Assembly: GCA_031367505.1 (NCBI GenBank)
Contig: JANLPY010000629.1
Span: 28,106-92,105, forward strand
DNA: 64,000 nt
Direction of reading: 5' to 3'
From: JAKFWF01 sp031367505
GTDB taxonomy: Bacteria; Pseudomonadota; Alphaproteobacteria; Rhizobiales; Hyphomicrobiaceae
Positions 18,258 to 26,988 of this stretch are shown one piece after another. Each line of letters starts with the position of its first letter. Position 1 is the stretch's first letter. A program made the position numbers and the translations under genes. The notes beneath the pieces were generated by a model. That model saw nothing but the letters and a program-made list of their open reading frames with translations. It did no database searches and had not been told where the DNA came from.

Positions 18258-18456
18258 TTGATACCCGATAGTGTGCAATGGAGATTTATTTGCTACGCCG
18301 ATGCTGTAAATGGCACCGCCGGCCCTGCCCCGCAAGCACTTATGGAGCAAAGTGTAAAAAAATTTCCTAATTTTTCAATTGACGCGGCCGTCGCCGCACC
18401 TGCATGCTCGAAAATGCGGGTTGCGGCGCAAAGTTATTCCATTCTGAATTGGACAT
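18258..18456. promoter_or_regulatory. Divergent intergenic region, likely Lrp-controlled
   Basis: This 199-nt gap separates divergent phosphatase and Lrp/AsnC genes. It contains an AT-rich tract around 18352-18381 (AAAAAAATTTCC then TAATTTTTCAATTG) that stands out from the GC-rich surroundings. Lrp-type regulators usually autoregulate from such regions. No specific operator can be named from one sequence. Confidence 0.4.
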
Positions 18457-18951
18457 ATGATGCTCGATGAGATGGATCTGAAAATTCTCGATATCCTGCA
18501 GAAAGACTGCACGCAGCCGGTGGCCGAGATCGGCAAGGCGGTGGGGCTGTCTACCACTCCCTGTTGGCGCCGTATTCAGAAGATGGAAGATGCCGGTGTG
18601 ATCCAACGTCGCGTGGCCTTGCTCGAACCCAAGTCTGTGGAAGCTGGCGTTACGGTCTTTGTATCGATCTCGACCAATCATCACGCGCTCAGCTGGCTCG
18701 AAGATTTTCACAAGGTGATCGTCGAGTTTCCCGAGGTCGTTGAATTTTATCGGATGAGTGGGGCGGTAGATTATCTGCTCCGTGTCGTGGTGCCCGACAT
18801 TGCGGCCTACGATGCGTTCTATAAGAAGCTGATCTCGAAGATCGAACTATCGAATGTGTCGTCTGCATTTGCGATGGAGCAGATCAAATGCACCAGCGCC
18901 CTTCCGCTCGAATTTGCACGCCGCAGAATCAAGGCCGCAAACGGAATGTAG
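18457..18951 (+). CDS. Lrp/AsnC family transcriptional regulator
   Basis: A 164-residue regulator. The N-terminal winged helix-turn-helix (DEMDLKILDILQKDCTQPVAEIGKAVGLSTTPCWRRIQKMEDAGVIQ, residues 4-50) carries the family's S/TxxxCWRRxxxLE recognition helix. The RAM ligand-binding domain follows (VTVFVSIST..., with FYRMSGAVDYLLRVVVPDIAAYDAFY, residues about 90-118). It binds DNA as an octamer or dimer in response to amino acids. It is transcribed away from the phosphatase gene and may regulate it. Confidence 0.93.
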   Translation: MMLDEMDLKILDILQKDCTQPVAEIGKAVGLSTTPCWRRIQKMEDAGVIQRRVALLEPKSVEAGVTVFVSISTNHHALSWLEDFHKVIVEFPEVVEFYRMSGAVDYLLRVVVPDIAAYDAFYKKLISKIELSNVSSAFAMEQIKCTSALPLEFARRRIKAANGM

Positions 18952-18967
18952 TCGCGCCTTAGAACCG

Positions 18968-20896
18968 CTATTCGGTCCCCTGATTGACGTGTCCGTATTT
19001 CGCGAGCACCGCGCGAGCACGCTCAGCGACGCTGTCGGCAATGGCTGCATGCCCTTCAGCCGTCGGGTGGAACGCCCCCGAGTAGGTCGCAGCCAGCAGT
19101 AGCTGGAACCACGAGAAGCTTTGCAGCTTCAGCACCTTCTGAGCCAGCGACGCGGACACGTGGAAGTTGCCCGTGAGGAAGGCATCGTTGGGAGTGCGGA
19201 ACCAGCGTTGACGGCTAGCATACGGTTGATAGTCGGCCGGATTGTACGGCTCCCAATCGCCGCCCGCCATCTTGCGCGGTAATCTCAGATCATCGGCCGA
19301 TGACAGCGCATTGGCGTTATAGCCGGCGCATATGCCGCGCCCGAGGAATGCCCGGCGATGGGCGTCGGCAAATGTCCAACCATGCAACTTGGCAGCCGAC
19401 TTCATCATGCTGTTCAGTTTTTCGGCAACAGCGCTGCTCTCTTTTGCCTTCGCCGCACTTAATTGAAAATCGCTGACGACGTCGAGACCGGCGCGCCCAT
19501 CGGGGCAAACACTACGGCCGTCTTCAAGGATGGCGAGACCTGGATACGCTGTGAGAATAACGCGGTCGCTCTCCTCCCATGGCAGATGGAGGATGTTGTG
19601 AATGGCCCGGTTGAACGATTTGTACCGGTCCTCCAATTGCACGATCTGAAGGCCAGCTTCGGCGGGGCCATGAACCTGGCCGAACCAGCCGCCGAGCTTC
19701 TTGAGGATCGACTGGTCAGCCAAAACCGCGTTGGCGACGAGCCGGGCAAAGCCAACGTCGTTGCCGCCGATCGATAGCATCAGAATATCGATCTTGCGGG
19801 CCTGTTCCGCCTCGCATTTGCGTAGTACCAACCCACCCTTGAGATCGGGGATTTTGCCGCCGATGTGATAGGCCTCGGGCAAATCCTGCATGCGGGCTTC
19901 CTTGGACCCGCACTGGGCTTCGGCAACTGCCGAAATCTGCGAGTATTCAGGCGGGTTGGGAACCCATTCGTTGCCTTTGTAACGTAAGAAAAGGCCGGTC
20001 GTGACCTCTGCTCCCGAACATGCGGCGCCGACGTACGTCACCGATCTGTGCGGCTCTTCGACCGCCAGCTGTAGCGCCGCTCGCAATTGATGCGAATAGA
20101 GCGAGCGGTGACACGCCTGGTCGATCCAGCGCGCGTTCTCTTCGATGAACTTGGCGTCGCCGATCTGGCTCCACTCGCCGACGCGCGCGGGATAACCGGC
20201 GAGGCTTGAATCCTTAGCCCCATCGCCATAGTCTGCCGCCCGCTCCCGCGAGAACCGCACCGGTACATCGGGGTTGCCTTCGCCGGAACCAAAGCTGTCG
20301 CCCATACCGACGATCAGCAGATCGGTGACTTTCAATTCGGCGCGGGCAACTTCCAGACCGCCGACCTCGACGGTCAGGCCCATGCCGTCGGGATAGGATA
20401 CGTCGAGGCTGAGCGGCTCGCTGCACAGCTTGGTGATGGCTTTGCCGCGGACCAGCGATTTGCCTTTCGGAGCGGTCAGCCAGACGCACTCGACCGAGGT
20501 CGCATCCTCGATGCCGCGCATTTCCACGAGCACGGTATGGGTGGTTGGATTGACGTAGACGCTCTTGTTTCCGCACACGTGCCGATTGCGCTTCGAATCC
20601 CAACAGGTCTTGCCGACCACCGTCGACGCCCAACCATCGGAGTGGCGGCTTGCAAGCAGACGCTCGGCCGCAAGCACCGGACTGCGCCGCTCTTCGTCTG
20701 TGAGGTCGGCCCAGGTTGCACGATGAATTTCGGTGCTCGCGGGGTCGTCGAAAAAGCGAAACGGGTTTTCAACGCGCCAGGCGATTGCGGGCTCTGCTGA
20801 GGCACCCGGCGATACCGCCGCGATACCAATCCAGCCGATGGTCGCAAGGGTGAGTAGCGGCAGCAATCGCGCAACGATCATTGGTGCAAAGTTCAT
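18968..20896 (-). CDS. Secreted SGNH/GDSL-family hydrolase
   Basis: A 642-residue protein with an N-terminal signal (LLPLLTLATIGWIGIAAVSPGASA). A beta-rich region (about 40-190) with a Cys pair (CWDSKRNRHVC) precedes the hydrolase domain: block I GMGDSFGSGEGNP with nucleophile Ser201, block III LSIGGNDVGFARL, and block V HPTAEGHAAIADSV near the C-terminus with the catalytic His. SGNH enzymes are esterases or lipases; here the target may be a cell-envelope or extracellular ester. It ends 17 nt beyond the Lrp gene's stop, convergently. Confidence 0.85.
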   Translation of the reverse strand: MNFAPMIVARLLPLLTLATIGWIGIAAVSPGASAEPAIAWRVENPFRFFDDPASTEIHRATWADLTDEERRSPVLAAERLLASRHSDGWASTVVGKTCWDSKRNRHVCGNKSVYVNPTTHTVLVEMRGIEDATSVECVWLTAPKGKSLVRGKAITKLCSEPLSLDVSYPDGMGLTVEVGGLEVARAELKVTDLLIVGMGDSFGSGEGNPDVPVRFSRERAADYGDGAKDSSLAGYPARVGEWSQIGDAKFIEENARWIDQACHRSLYSHQLRAALQLAVEEPHRSVTYVGAACSGAEVTTGLFLRYKGNEWVPNPPEYSQISAVAEAQCGSKEARMQDLPEAYHIGGKIPDLKGGLVLRKCEAEQARKIDILMLSIGGNDVGFARLVANAVLADQSILKKLGGWFGQVHGPAEAGLQIVQLEDRYKSFNRAIHNILHLPWEESDRVILTAYPGLAILEDGRSVCPDGRAGLDVVSDFQLSAAKAKESSAVAEKLNSMMKSAAKLHGWTFADAHRRAFLGRGICAGYNANALSSADDLRLPRKMAGGDWEPYNPADYQPYASRQRWFRTPNDAFLTGNFHVSASLAQKVLKLQSFSWFQLLLAATYSGAFHPTAEGHAAIADSVAERARAVLAKYGHVNQGTE

Positions 20897-20942
20897 GGTG
20901 CAAACCTCGTTTGCGTCGTCGAATGCCGGCGCATCCCAGACG

Positions 20943-21767
20943 TTATACCTTGCCGCTCGAATGGCAGCGCCAAAGACGCCAGACCCTGCGCAAGGGATTG
21001 ATCTCGACCGAAGCGCGCAGATCGAAACGCTCTAGGTGCAGAGCCCCTAAATAGGGCTCCACGAGGGCAACCGGCAGGAACGCCGTCCGTTCGCGCCGGG
21101 TCATTTGTCGCATCTGTCGCGAAATTGCGGCGAGATCTCGGCGGGCGAGGTCACTCAGCGTTTGCATTATGGCGGCCAGTCCAATGGTGTCTTGCGCTGT
21201 TGGAGGCGTTGCTCCCGGTAGTGGCAGCAGCAATCGGCCGTGCGCCAAGGTGGCTGGCGTTTCCAGCAATACGCGCGCGAGGCCATATGCCCGCCCGCAA
21301 CTGGTGGCGAGGCCGGGATTGGCCGGGCTGCCGGCAATGGCAGCCGAGAGCGCGAAAAGCGTGCCATCGATGCGGTCGACATAGTGTGTGAGAGCGTTGA
21401 CATCGCCGAATGATCTGTCGTCGAGGCTGTCCTCGTGCGCGTCGATCAGTTCGATCAGCCGATGGGCTGGCAAGCCGCGCCGGTTCATCGTTGCGATAAT
21501 AGCCGATGCAACCGGATGGCCGCCGCTCGACTGATCGCGGATGCGCTCGTGCCACCACTGCAGGCGGATGCGTCCCATCATCGGTTCGGTGACAAACGCT
21601 GGAATGCGGCCGACCTCACCGGCAAAAGCCGCCAGCGCGATCAAATCGGCGCGGAACTCAACCGGCCCAAGCAATGCTGACAGATATCGATCGCGTTCGT
21701 GGGCGCGCGCGGTGATTGACACCACGTCTGCGCCGCCGTCAACCGGAGTGGCGAGACTGTCGTTCAC
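20943..21767 (-). CDS. Squalene/phytoene synthase-like protein (NDUFAF6 type)
   Basis: A 274-residue all-helical member of the squalene/phytoene synthase fold. The RIRLQWWHERIRDQ motif (about 65-80) and AYGLARVLLE...HGRLLLP match the group to which the mitochondrial complex I assembly factor NDUFAF6 belongs. The acidic DXXXD substrate motifs of true synthases are absent: the second motif region reads LARVLLETPATLAHGR with no aspartates. A scaffolding or assembly role is therefore more likely than prenyl condensation. The start is GTG at 21767, directly after the stop of the PuuD-like gene. Confidence 0.75.
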   Translation of the reverse strand: MNDSLATPVDGGADVVSITARAHERDRYLSALLGPVEFRADLIALAAFAGEVGRIPAFVTEPMMGRIRLQWWHERIRDQSSGGHPVASAIIATMNRRGLPAHRLIELIDAHEDSLDDRSFGDVNALTHYVDRIDGTLFALSAAIAGSPANPGLATSCGRAYGLARVLLETPATLAHGRLLLPLPGATPPTAQDTIGLAAIMQTLSDLARRDLAAISRQMRQMTRRERTAFLPVALVEPYLGALHLERFDLRASVEINPLRRVWRLWRCHSSGKV

Positions 21768-21768
21768 G

Positions 21769-22371
21769 TCAGTAGAGATGCGCTGCCGCGATCATGACGA
21801 ACGTCACGGGGACGGCGAGGATCAAGTTCAGGCGGGCATAGATGCGAACGGTGTCGCGGGCACGCGCCTTGGCATCGGCATCGCCCGCGGTTTCGCCAAG
21901 TACGATCTTGATGTTCGGCCAAATCTTGAAATGCACGAACGCCCACATCGCGACGCCAGCGAGGGTACCACCCCATAGCAAGGCATTGCGCAGCGGGGGC
22001 ACGTATACGGCCGACGTGAAGACGAGCCTGTCGAGCAAGTACCCGCTGGTGAGCAGCAGCAGAACGCCGGTGAGCAGCACCGCGTGCGACGTATGCCGGA
22101 AGGTCATGGCGACTTTCGGCACGATGTGTTTGTGGATCGCCGCTTTGCCGGCGTCATCGGCATCGCGCAGCGCTGCGAGCTGGATGAAATTCACGAACCA
22201 GATCATGCCGACCCAGATGATGGCAGCAAAGACGTGCATCCATCGCAACAAGAATGCGATCAGGCCAATCCGGTCGACGCCGGCGAGCGCGACCCACGCA
22301 ATCAGAATGACCAGCGAGATCACCAATCCAACGATGAGTGATTTGACGGGGTTCTTCAGAATGTCGTCCAT
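21769..22371 (-). CDS. PuuD-like integral membrane protein
   Basis: A 200-residue membrane protein with about five hydrophobic helices. Its pattern (LLRWMHVFAAIIWVGMIWFVNFIQL with conserved His, then VAMTFRHTSHAVLLTGVLLL, and MWAFVHFKIWPNIKIVLGE) matches the membrane domain of urate hydroxylase PuuD-family proteins, in which histidines may ligate haem. The cytochrome c tail found in full PuuD is absent. The ATG at 22371 has GGAGG 7 nt upstream; a start eight codons earlier would swallow that site. It lies between the Mth938-like and squalene-synthase-like genes. Confidence 0.72.
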   Translation of the reverse strand: MDDILKNPVKSLIVGLVISLVILIAWVALAGVDRIGLIAFLLRWMHVFAAIIWVGMIWFVNFIQLAALRDADDAGKAAIHKHIVPKVAMTFRHTSHAVLLTGVLLLLTSGYLLDRLVFTSAVYVPPLRNALLWGGTLAGVAMWAFVHFKIWPNIKIVLGETAGDADAKARARDTVRIYARLNLILAVPVTFVMIAAAHLY

Positions 22372-22391
22372 GCGTGCAGCCTCCCGGGCAT

Positions 22392-22793
22392 TCAATCGAC
22401 CGCCAGCAGAGCCGCGGATACGGGCCGCTGTTCGGCCAGCAAGATATTATAGGTGCGTGCGGCAGCGCCTGTGTCCATGATTTCAAGACCAACCAGCTTG
22501 GCTTCGAAGGCGCGCCGCAGATCGAGCGACGGAAAAACTTGGGAACGGCCGGTGCCGAGCAGCAGGAACTGCGGCCGTTCGAGTTCGCCGAGCGCTCGCG
22601 CCAGGGTCGCGATTGAAAGATCGCCAGGGGCAACCGCATCCCAGGCCCACACGCCGCTTGGCAGGCACAGGATCGAGCCGCGATGACTCATGCATGCAAA
22701 GCGAAAGCCGCCATTACCGTAAGCATCGATCGGGCTGCGGCCGGGGAAATGGCCGGCGAACGCAGTGGGCGTTGGAGCAGCCTTAGCCGTCAT
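22392..22793 (-). CDS. Mth938-domain protein (NDUFAF3-like)
   Basis: A 133-residue Mth938-domain protein. PIDAYGNGGFRF, LPSGVWAWD and FLLLGTGRSQVFPS are typical. The human homologue NDUFAF3 assists assembly of the early complex I module, and bacterial relatives sit beside secD-secF and squalene-synthase-like genes, exactly as here. The exact molecular function in bacteria is not established. The start at ATG 22793 gives the family-like N-terminus TAKAAPTPTAFAGHFPG. It begins 11 nt after secF. Confidence 0.85.
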   Translation of the reverse strand: MTAKAAPTPTAFAGHFPGRSPIDAYGNGGFRFACMSHRGSILCLPSGVWAWDAVAPGDLSIATLARALGELERPQFLLLGTGRSQVFPSLDLRRAFEAKLVGLEIMDTGAAARTYNILLAEQRPVSAALLAVD

Positions 22794-22804
22794 AAGCCTA
22801 CCGC

Positions 22805-23758
22805 TCACCCCTTCTTGTTGGCGGACGCTATGCCCGCCGCAACCTTTTCGCCGGTCCACCCGTCGCGCTTGAGGCCGAAGGCGAGCAACATCGAGGCCGC
22901 CACGAAGATCGACGAGTAGGTGCCGATCGCAATCCCGAAGAGCATTGCAAGCGAGAAGCCGTGGATGACCTCGGTGCCGAACACATAGAGCGCGAGCACC
23001 GCGAGGCCGGTGACCACCGATGTGAGCACGGTGCGCGATAGCGTTTCGTTGATCGCGAGGTTCATCAGATCAATCAACGGCATCTTTTTGTATTTGCGGA
23101 GGTTTTCCCGGATTCGATCGAACACGACGATCGTATCGTTGATGGAATAGCCGGCCAAGGTCAACAGTGCCGCGACCACCGTCAGATCGAACTCGAGCCA
23201 CAGGAACGAAAATAGGCCAATGGTGATGAACACGTCGTGGATCAGAGCCACGATGGCTGCGACGGCGAACTGCCATTCGAAACGGAACCAAACGTAGGCG
23301 AATATGCAGAACATCGAGGCGATCACCGCGATGATGGCGGTGCGCTTGAGTTCCGAGGAGATCGCGGGCCCAACGATCTCTTCGCGCTGGATCTTTGTAC
23401 CTTCGCCAAGTGCAGCCCTGATTTTTTCCGAAGCGGCCTTCTGGCTCTTATCATCAGCCTGCTGCGGAACACGGATAAGCGCATCGGTGCCGGTCGTGCC
23501 GGCTGACTGCACCTGAACGTCGCCAAACCCCAGCTTATTCAACTTCTCGCGCAGCGAGCTGATATCGAGGCTGCCGGTTGTAGATTGGATTTCAAGCAGC
23601 GCCCCACCCTTGAAGTCTACGCCGTAGTTCAATCCTTTGGTCATCAGTAGAACAATGGAAATTAGCGCCAGTACCCATGACAATCCGACGAATAACCGGC
23701 GTTTACCAACGATGTCCCATTTCGTGCCGTGCGGGAAGAAATCTACGCCCTTGAACAT
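22805..23758 (-). CDS. secF: Protein translocase subunit SecF
   Basis: A 317-residue SecF with the N-terminal membrane helix (VGLSWVLALISIVLLMTKGLNYGVDFKGGALLEIQ) and the periplasmic P4-like domain, followed by five helices including GYSINDTIVVFDRIRENLRKYK, the family signature. It forms a heterodimer with SecD that uses the proton gradient to complete preprotein export. The ATG overlaps the secD stop by one nucleotide (TGATG), and an open frame further upstream was rejected because it lies inside secD. Confidence 0.95.
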   Translation of the reverse strand: MFKGVDFFPHGTKWDIVGKRRLFVGLSWVLALISIVLLMTKGLNYGVDFKGGALLEIQSTTGSLDISSLREKLNKLGFGDVQVQSAGTTGTDALIRVPQQADDKSQKAASEKIRAALGEGTKIQREEIVGPAISSELKRTAIIAVIASMFCIFAYVWFRFEWQFAVAAIVALIHDVFITIGLFSFLWLEFDLTVVAALLTLAGYSINDTIVVFDRIRENLRKYKKMPLIDLMNLAINETLSRTVLTSVVTGLAVLALYVFGTEVIHGFSLAMLFGIAIGTYSSIFVAASMLLAFGLKRDGWTGEKVAAGIASANKKG

Positions 23759-25389
23759 CAGGATTGTCTCGCTGGTTTGAAGGACAGGGGTGGCGCCATT
23801 TTCGTTTTGCTTTTCTGGACCTTGAGCCACCACCAAACGAGCAGCCGCGTGATCGTGAAGGCCGTGAAGATCGTAGTCAAAATGCCGAGCGAGAGCGTAA
23901 TTGCGAAGCCGCGGATCGGGCCGGAGCCCAGCATGAACATCACGACACCGGCAATCAGCGTCGTCGATTGACTGTCCAAGATGGTCGCGAATGCACGCTC
24001 GAACCCTTGATCGATCGCCATAATTGTCGTCTTGCCGTTACGCAGTTCTTCACGCATGCGCTCGTAGATCAGAACGTTGGCGTCGACCGCCATGCCGATC
24101 GTCAACACGATGCCGGCGATACCGGGCAATGTCAGTGTCGACCCCATCATCGACATGATGGCAAATACGAGCATGACGTGCAGTGCGGCGCCGATGACGG
24201 CGAAAAAACCAAACAAGCCGTATGCGAATGTCATGAAAGCGACAACGGCCAAAAAGCCAATTGCCGCCGCCTGTTTTCCAGCCTTTATCGAGTCCGCACC
24301 CAAACTCGCGCCGACCACCCGTTGTTCGACGATGCTCAGTTTTGCTGGCAGCGCGCCGGATCGCAGATTGGTGGCCAGGTTATTGGCTTCGGCGATCTGG
24401 AAGTTACCGGTGATCTGCCCGGTGCCGCCCAAAATCGGTTCGTTGATACGGGGCGCGGTAATTACCTTGTTGTCGAGAACGACCGCGAATCGACGGCCGG
24501 TGTTCTCCGACGACAGCTTGCCGAACGTCTTCGCTCCCGATTGATTGAAACGGAACGACACGATCGGCTCGTTGGTGCGCTGATCGAAGCCTGGCTGGGC
24601 GTCAACGAGTTGTTCGCCGGTTACCGAGCTGCGTGTTTCGATCAATTCCTCGCCACCATCGCGGCTGGGGAGGATCTTGTAACCTGGTGGAATGCGCCCC
24701 GCTCGAGCTTCCTCGACACTCATCGTCGGATGCACCAAGTGGAAAGTTAGCTTGGCGACATCGAAGCAGGGTTCGATGACTTTGACATCTTCGATGCCGG
24801 GGGCTTGCAGCAAAATCCGGTCGGTGCCCTGGCGCTGGATAACCATTTCCTTGTTGCCACCCGGATCGCAACGGTTGCGCACGATTTCGACGGCGCTGCC
24901 GATGGCGGCTGTAACGCGTGCCACCGTACCCGGTGCGGTTGGCTTAAGGAGAACGGCGTCCGTGCCTTCGCGTGTAATGTCGAGGTCGAGAGCCCCGGAG
25001 CCCGTAATATCTGCGCCCGAGATCGGCTGGGCCAAGCCGCGCAGTGCTTTGAAGGCCGCGTCCAGATCTTCCGCCTTGAGCAGACGTACGACAACGCCGC
25101 CCTGAGCAATGCCGACACTTTGGAAGCCGAGCTTCTCCTTCAGCATCGCGCCGCGTGCCTGGTCGCGGATCTTGTCGAGCCAGTCGCGTCGCAACTCTTC
25201 GGTGTCCATGCCGGCCAGCACGTGGGCGCCACCCTGCAGATCGAGACCCAGGTTGATACCCGACTTCGGCAGGAAGTTTGGATAGCTTTCTAGAACGGAT
25301 GGCGACAAGAAATTCGGCACGCAAGCGAGCAATCCGAACAGGCAGATGCCCACGATCGCGATGATCTTGCCTCGGGTAAAATGCAGCAT
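23758..25389 (-). CDS. secD: Protein translocase subunit SecD
   Basis: A 543-residue SecD. The N-terminal helix (GKIIAIVGICLFGLLACVPNFL) is followed by GINLGLDLQGGAHVL, a large periplasmic domain, and a membrane half with GMAVDANVLIYERMREELRNGK and GFAITLSLGILTTIFTAFTITRLLV. Its length is close to alphaproteobacterial SecD. It works with SecF and YajC at the SecYEG translocon. It follows yajC by about 110 nt and is coupled to secF. Confidence 0.96.
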   Translation of the reverse strand: MLHFTRGKIIAIVGICLFGLLACVPNFLSPSVLESYPNFLPKSGINLGLDLQGGAHVLAGMDTEELRRDWLDKIRDQARGAMLKEKLGFQSVGIAQGGVVVRLLKAEDLDAAFKALRGLAQPISGADITGSGALDLDITREGTDAVLLKPTAPGTVARVTAAIGSAVEIVRNRCDPGGNKEMVIQRQGTDRILLQAPGIEDVKVIEPCFDVAKLTFHLVHPTMSVEEARAGRIPPGYKILPSRDGGEELIETRSSVTGEQLVDAQPGFDQRTNEPIVSFRFNQSGAKTFGKLSSENTGRRFAVVLDNKVITAPRINEPILGGTGQITGNFQIAEANNLATNLRSGALPAKLSIVEQRVVGASLGADSIKAGKQAAAIGFLAVVAFMTFAYGLFGFFAVIGAALHVMLVFAIMSMMGSTLTLPGIAGIVLTIGMAVDANVLIYERMREELRNGKTTIMAIDQGFERAFATILDSQSTTLIAGVVMFMLGSGPIRGFAITLSLGILTTIFTAFTITRLLVWWWLKVQKSKTKMAPPLSFKPARQS

Positions 25390-25411
25390 TTCAGTCTACT
25401 CATCGTTGATG

Positions 25412-25452
25412 GCACCCGGCGCGTCCCTTGTGGGAAGCCGGCCGCCGGGTGC
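25412..25452 (-). terminator. Hairpin between yajC and secD
   Basis: GCACCCGGCG at 25412-25421 and CGCCGGGTGC at 25443-25452 form a 10-bp perfect stem within the 109-nt yajC-secD gap. There is no U-tract, so partial attenuation or mRNA processing, rather than full termination, would fit the usual co-expression of these genes. Confidence 0.4.
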
Positions 25453-25498
25453 GGTAAAAGGTGCTCGCTGCCGGATGCGGGAAGTGCCGATCCTAGTC

Positions 25499-25828
25499 TT
25501 AAGCGGCTTTGACCGGTTCGCCCTTGTTGCGGACGTCGGAAATCGAGGACTTGAGTACGCGTACGCGCGTGTCCTTCGCGATTTCGACTTCCAACTCGTT
25601 GTCATCCTTGACTTTAACAACCGTGCCGATGATGCCGCCGGCGGTGACAACCGTATCGCCGCGCTTCACCGACGAAATAAGATCTTTATGTTGCTTCATC
25701 CGTTGCTGCTGTGGACGCCACAGGAGGAAATAGAAGATCGGCAGGACCAGCAACAGCGGCACGAGCATGTTGATCAATGGATCGGGGCCGGCACCGGTGG
25801 CTTGGGCGTAAGCTGGGGAAATGAACAT
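25499..25828 (-). CDS. yajC: Preprotein translocase accessory subunit YajC
   Basis: A 109-residue protein with one membrane helix (LINMLVPLLLVLPIFYFLLWRPQQQRMKQHKDLISSV, family motif RPQQKR-like) and the cytosolic beta domain GDTVVTAGGIIGTVVKVKDD. YajC associates with SecDF. It heads the yajC-secD-secF gene set on the minus strand. The 337 nt upstream (25829-26165), between it and divergent nuoE, hold no credible gene and must contain both promoters. Confidence 0.95.
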   Translation of the reverse strand: MFISPAYAQATGAGPDPLINMLVPLLLVLPIFYFLLWRPQQQRMKQHKDLISSVKRGDTVVTAGGIIGTVVKVKDDNELEVEIAKDTRVRVLKSSISDVRNKGEPVKAA

Positions 25829-26165
25829 CGACTGTCAGGTGCCTCGGGCTCGTGTGGAATTCAACATGGGCGAAATGGAAGACACGCATGTGGCCGTCTT
25901 TCCGGGCTTTTGCAAGCTCCGCCAGCGGCCATACGCGTAACACTGGCGTTTCTACAGCGTAACCTTGCGTCAATCAACCAAACCCGGAAGGGGCCGGTCT
26001 GCCTCGCCCTTGATAATTCGATCGAGGGTGGGCCCATGCGCGCATCCCCCGCAAAAGCTACCGCGCCTCCTTGTCATCGCCCCAGGATCAGCCTAGGAAC
26101 GCCATAATTACGGTGCGGGCGATGAAGTCGTTGCGCCACAGCAATTCTAATGAGGTTACCCGGCC

Positions 26166-26777
26166 ATGTCCGTGCGCCGTTTGCATCCAGACCAGCCACG
26201 CTCGTTCACGTTCAATGCCGACAATCTCGCTTGGGCAAAAACGGTCATCACGAAATATCCTGAGGGTAAGCAGGCCTCGGCCGTGATCCCGCTTCTATGG
26301 CGGGCGCAGGAGCAGGAGGGCTGGTGCACTGAACCGGCGATCCGCTACGTCGGCGAAATGCTTGGCATGGCGTACATCCGGGTCTACGAGATCGCCACGT
26401 TCTACACCATGTTCCAGCTGTCGCCAGTCGGCAAAAAAGCCCACGTGCAAGTGTGCGGCACGACGCCGTGTCTGTTGCGCGGTGCCGACAAGCTGATCGA
26501 GACGTGCAAATCCCGCATCCATCATGACGCGCATCATCTCTCAGCCGACGGTCAATTCAGTTGGGAAGAAGTCGAGTGCCTGGGATCGTGTGCCAATGCG
26601 CCGATGGTGCAGATCTTTAAAGACACATACGAAGACCTGACGCCTGAGTTGCTGGAAAAGGTACTTGACGGGTTCGCCAGGGGTCAACCACCGAAACCCG
26701 GTTCTCAGACCGGCCGTCAGGCGTCGTGTCCGGCGGGCGGGCCGACCACGCTCAAAGATATGGCAAAGGCGCGCTGA
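26166..26777 (+). CDS. nuoE: NADH-quinone oxidoreductase subunit E (24 kDa)
   Basis: A 203-residue NuoE. The thioredoxin-like [2Fe-2S] domain has ligands Cys97 and Cys102 in VCGTTPCLLRGAD, and Cys138 and Cys142 in CLGSCANAPM. The N-terminal helical part (WTEPAIRYV-like GWCTEPAIRYVGEMLGM, then VYEIATFYTMF) is typical. It transfers electrons with NuoF in the complex I peripheral arm. The ATG at 26166 gives the usual N-terminus RLHPDQPRSFTF. A tail beyond about residue 170 (PPKPGSQTGRQASC) is extra and low complexity, as in many alphaproteobacteria. Confidence 0.94.
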   Translation: MSVRRLHPDQPRSFTFNADNLAWAKTVITKYPEGKQASAVIPLLWRAQEQEGWCTEPAIRYVGEMLGMAYIRVYEIATFYTMFQLSPVGKKAHVQVCGTTPCLLRGADKLIETCKSRIHHDAHHLSADGQFSWEEVECLGSCANAPMVQIFKDTYEDLTPELLEKVLDGFARGQPPKPGSQTGRQASCPAGGPTTLKDMAKAR

Positions 26778-26784
26778 AACGAGA

Positions 26785-26985
26785 ATGGTCCAAACACCAC
26801 AACCACCAACGACAAATTTCGGACTGCTCGGCTTGCATGCTGCGATCGCTGCTGCTTTCTTTTTTGTACTCCAATACTGGGGCTTCAATGCCAGCTTGAA
26901 TATGTCGATCGTCTGGGCCATCGCTGGCGCGCTCGGCGCTTCGTATCTCAGTTGGTCTCAACAATCGCGCAATGGCGGAAACTGA
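26785..26985 (+). CDS. Small membrane protein between nuoE and nuoF
   Basis: A 66-residue protein with two hydrophobic segments (LLGLHAAIAAAFFFVLQYWGF and MSIVWAIAGALGASYLSW) separated by a short polar loop. It starts 7 nt after nuoE and ends 3 nt before nuoF, so it is co-transcribed with them. I do not recognise a named family; position and size suggest a lineage-specific membrane protein linked to complex I. Confidence 0.7.
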   Translation: MVQTPQPPTTNFGLLGLHAAIAAAFFFVLQYWGFNASLNMSIVWAIAGALGASYLSWSQQSRNGGN

Positions 26986-26988
26986 TCG

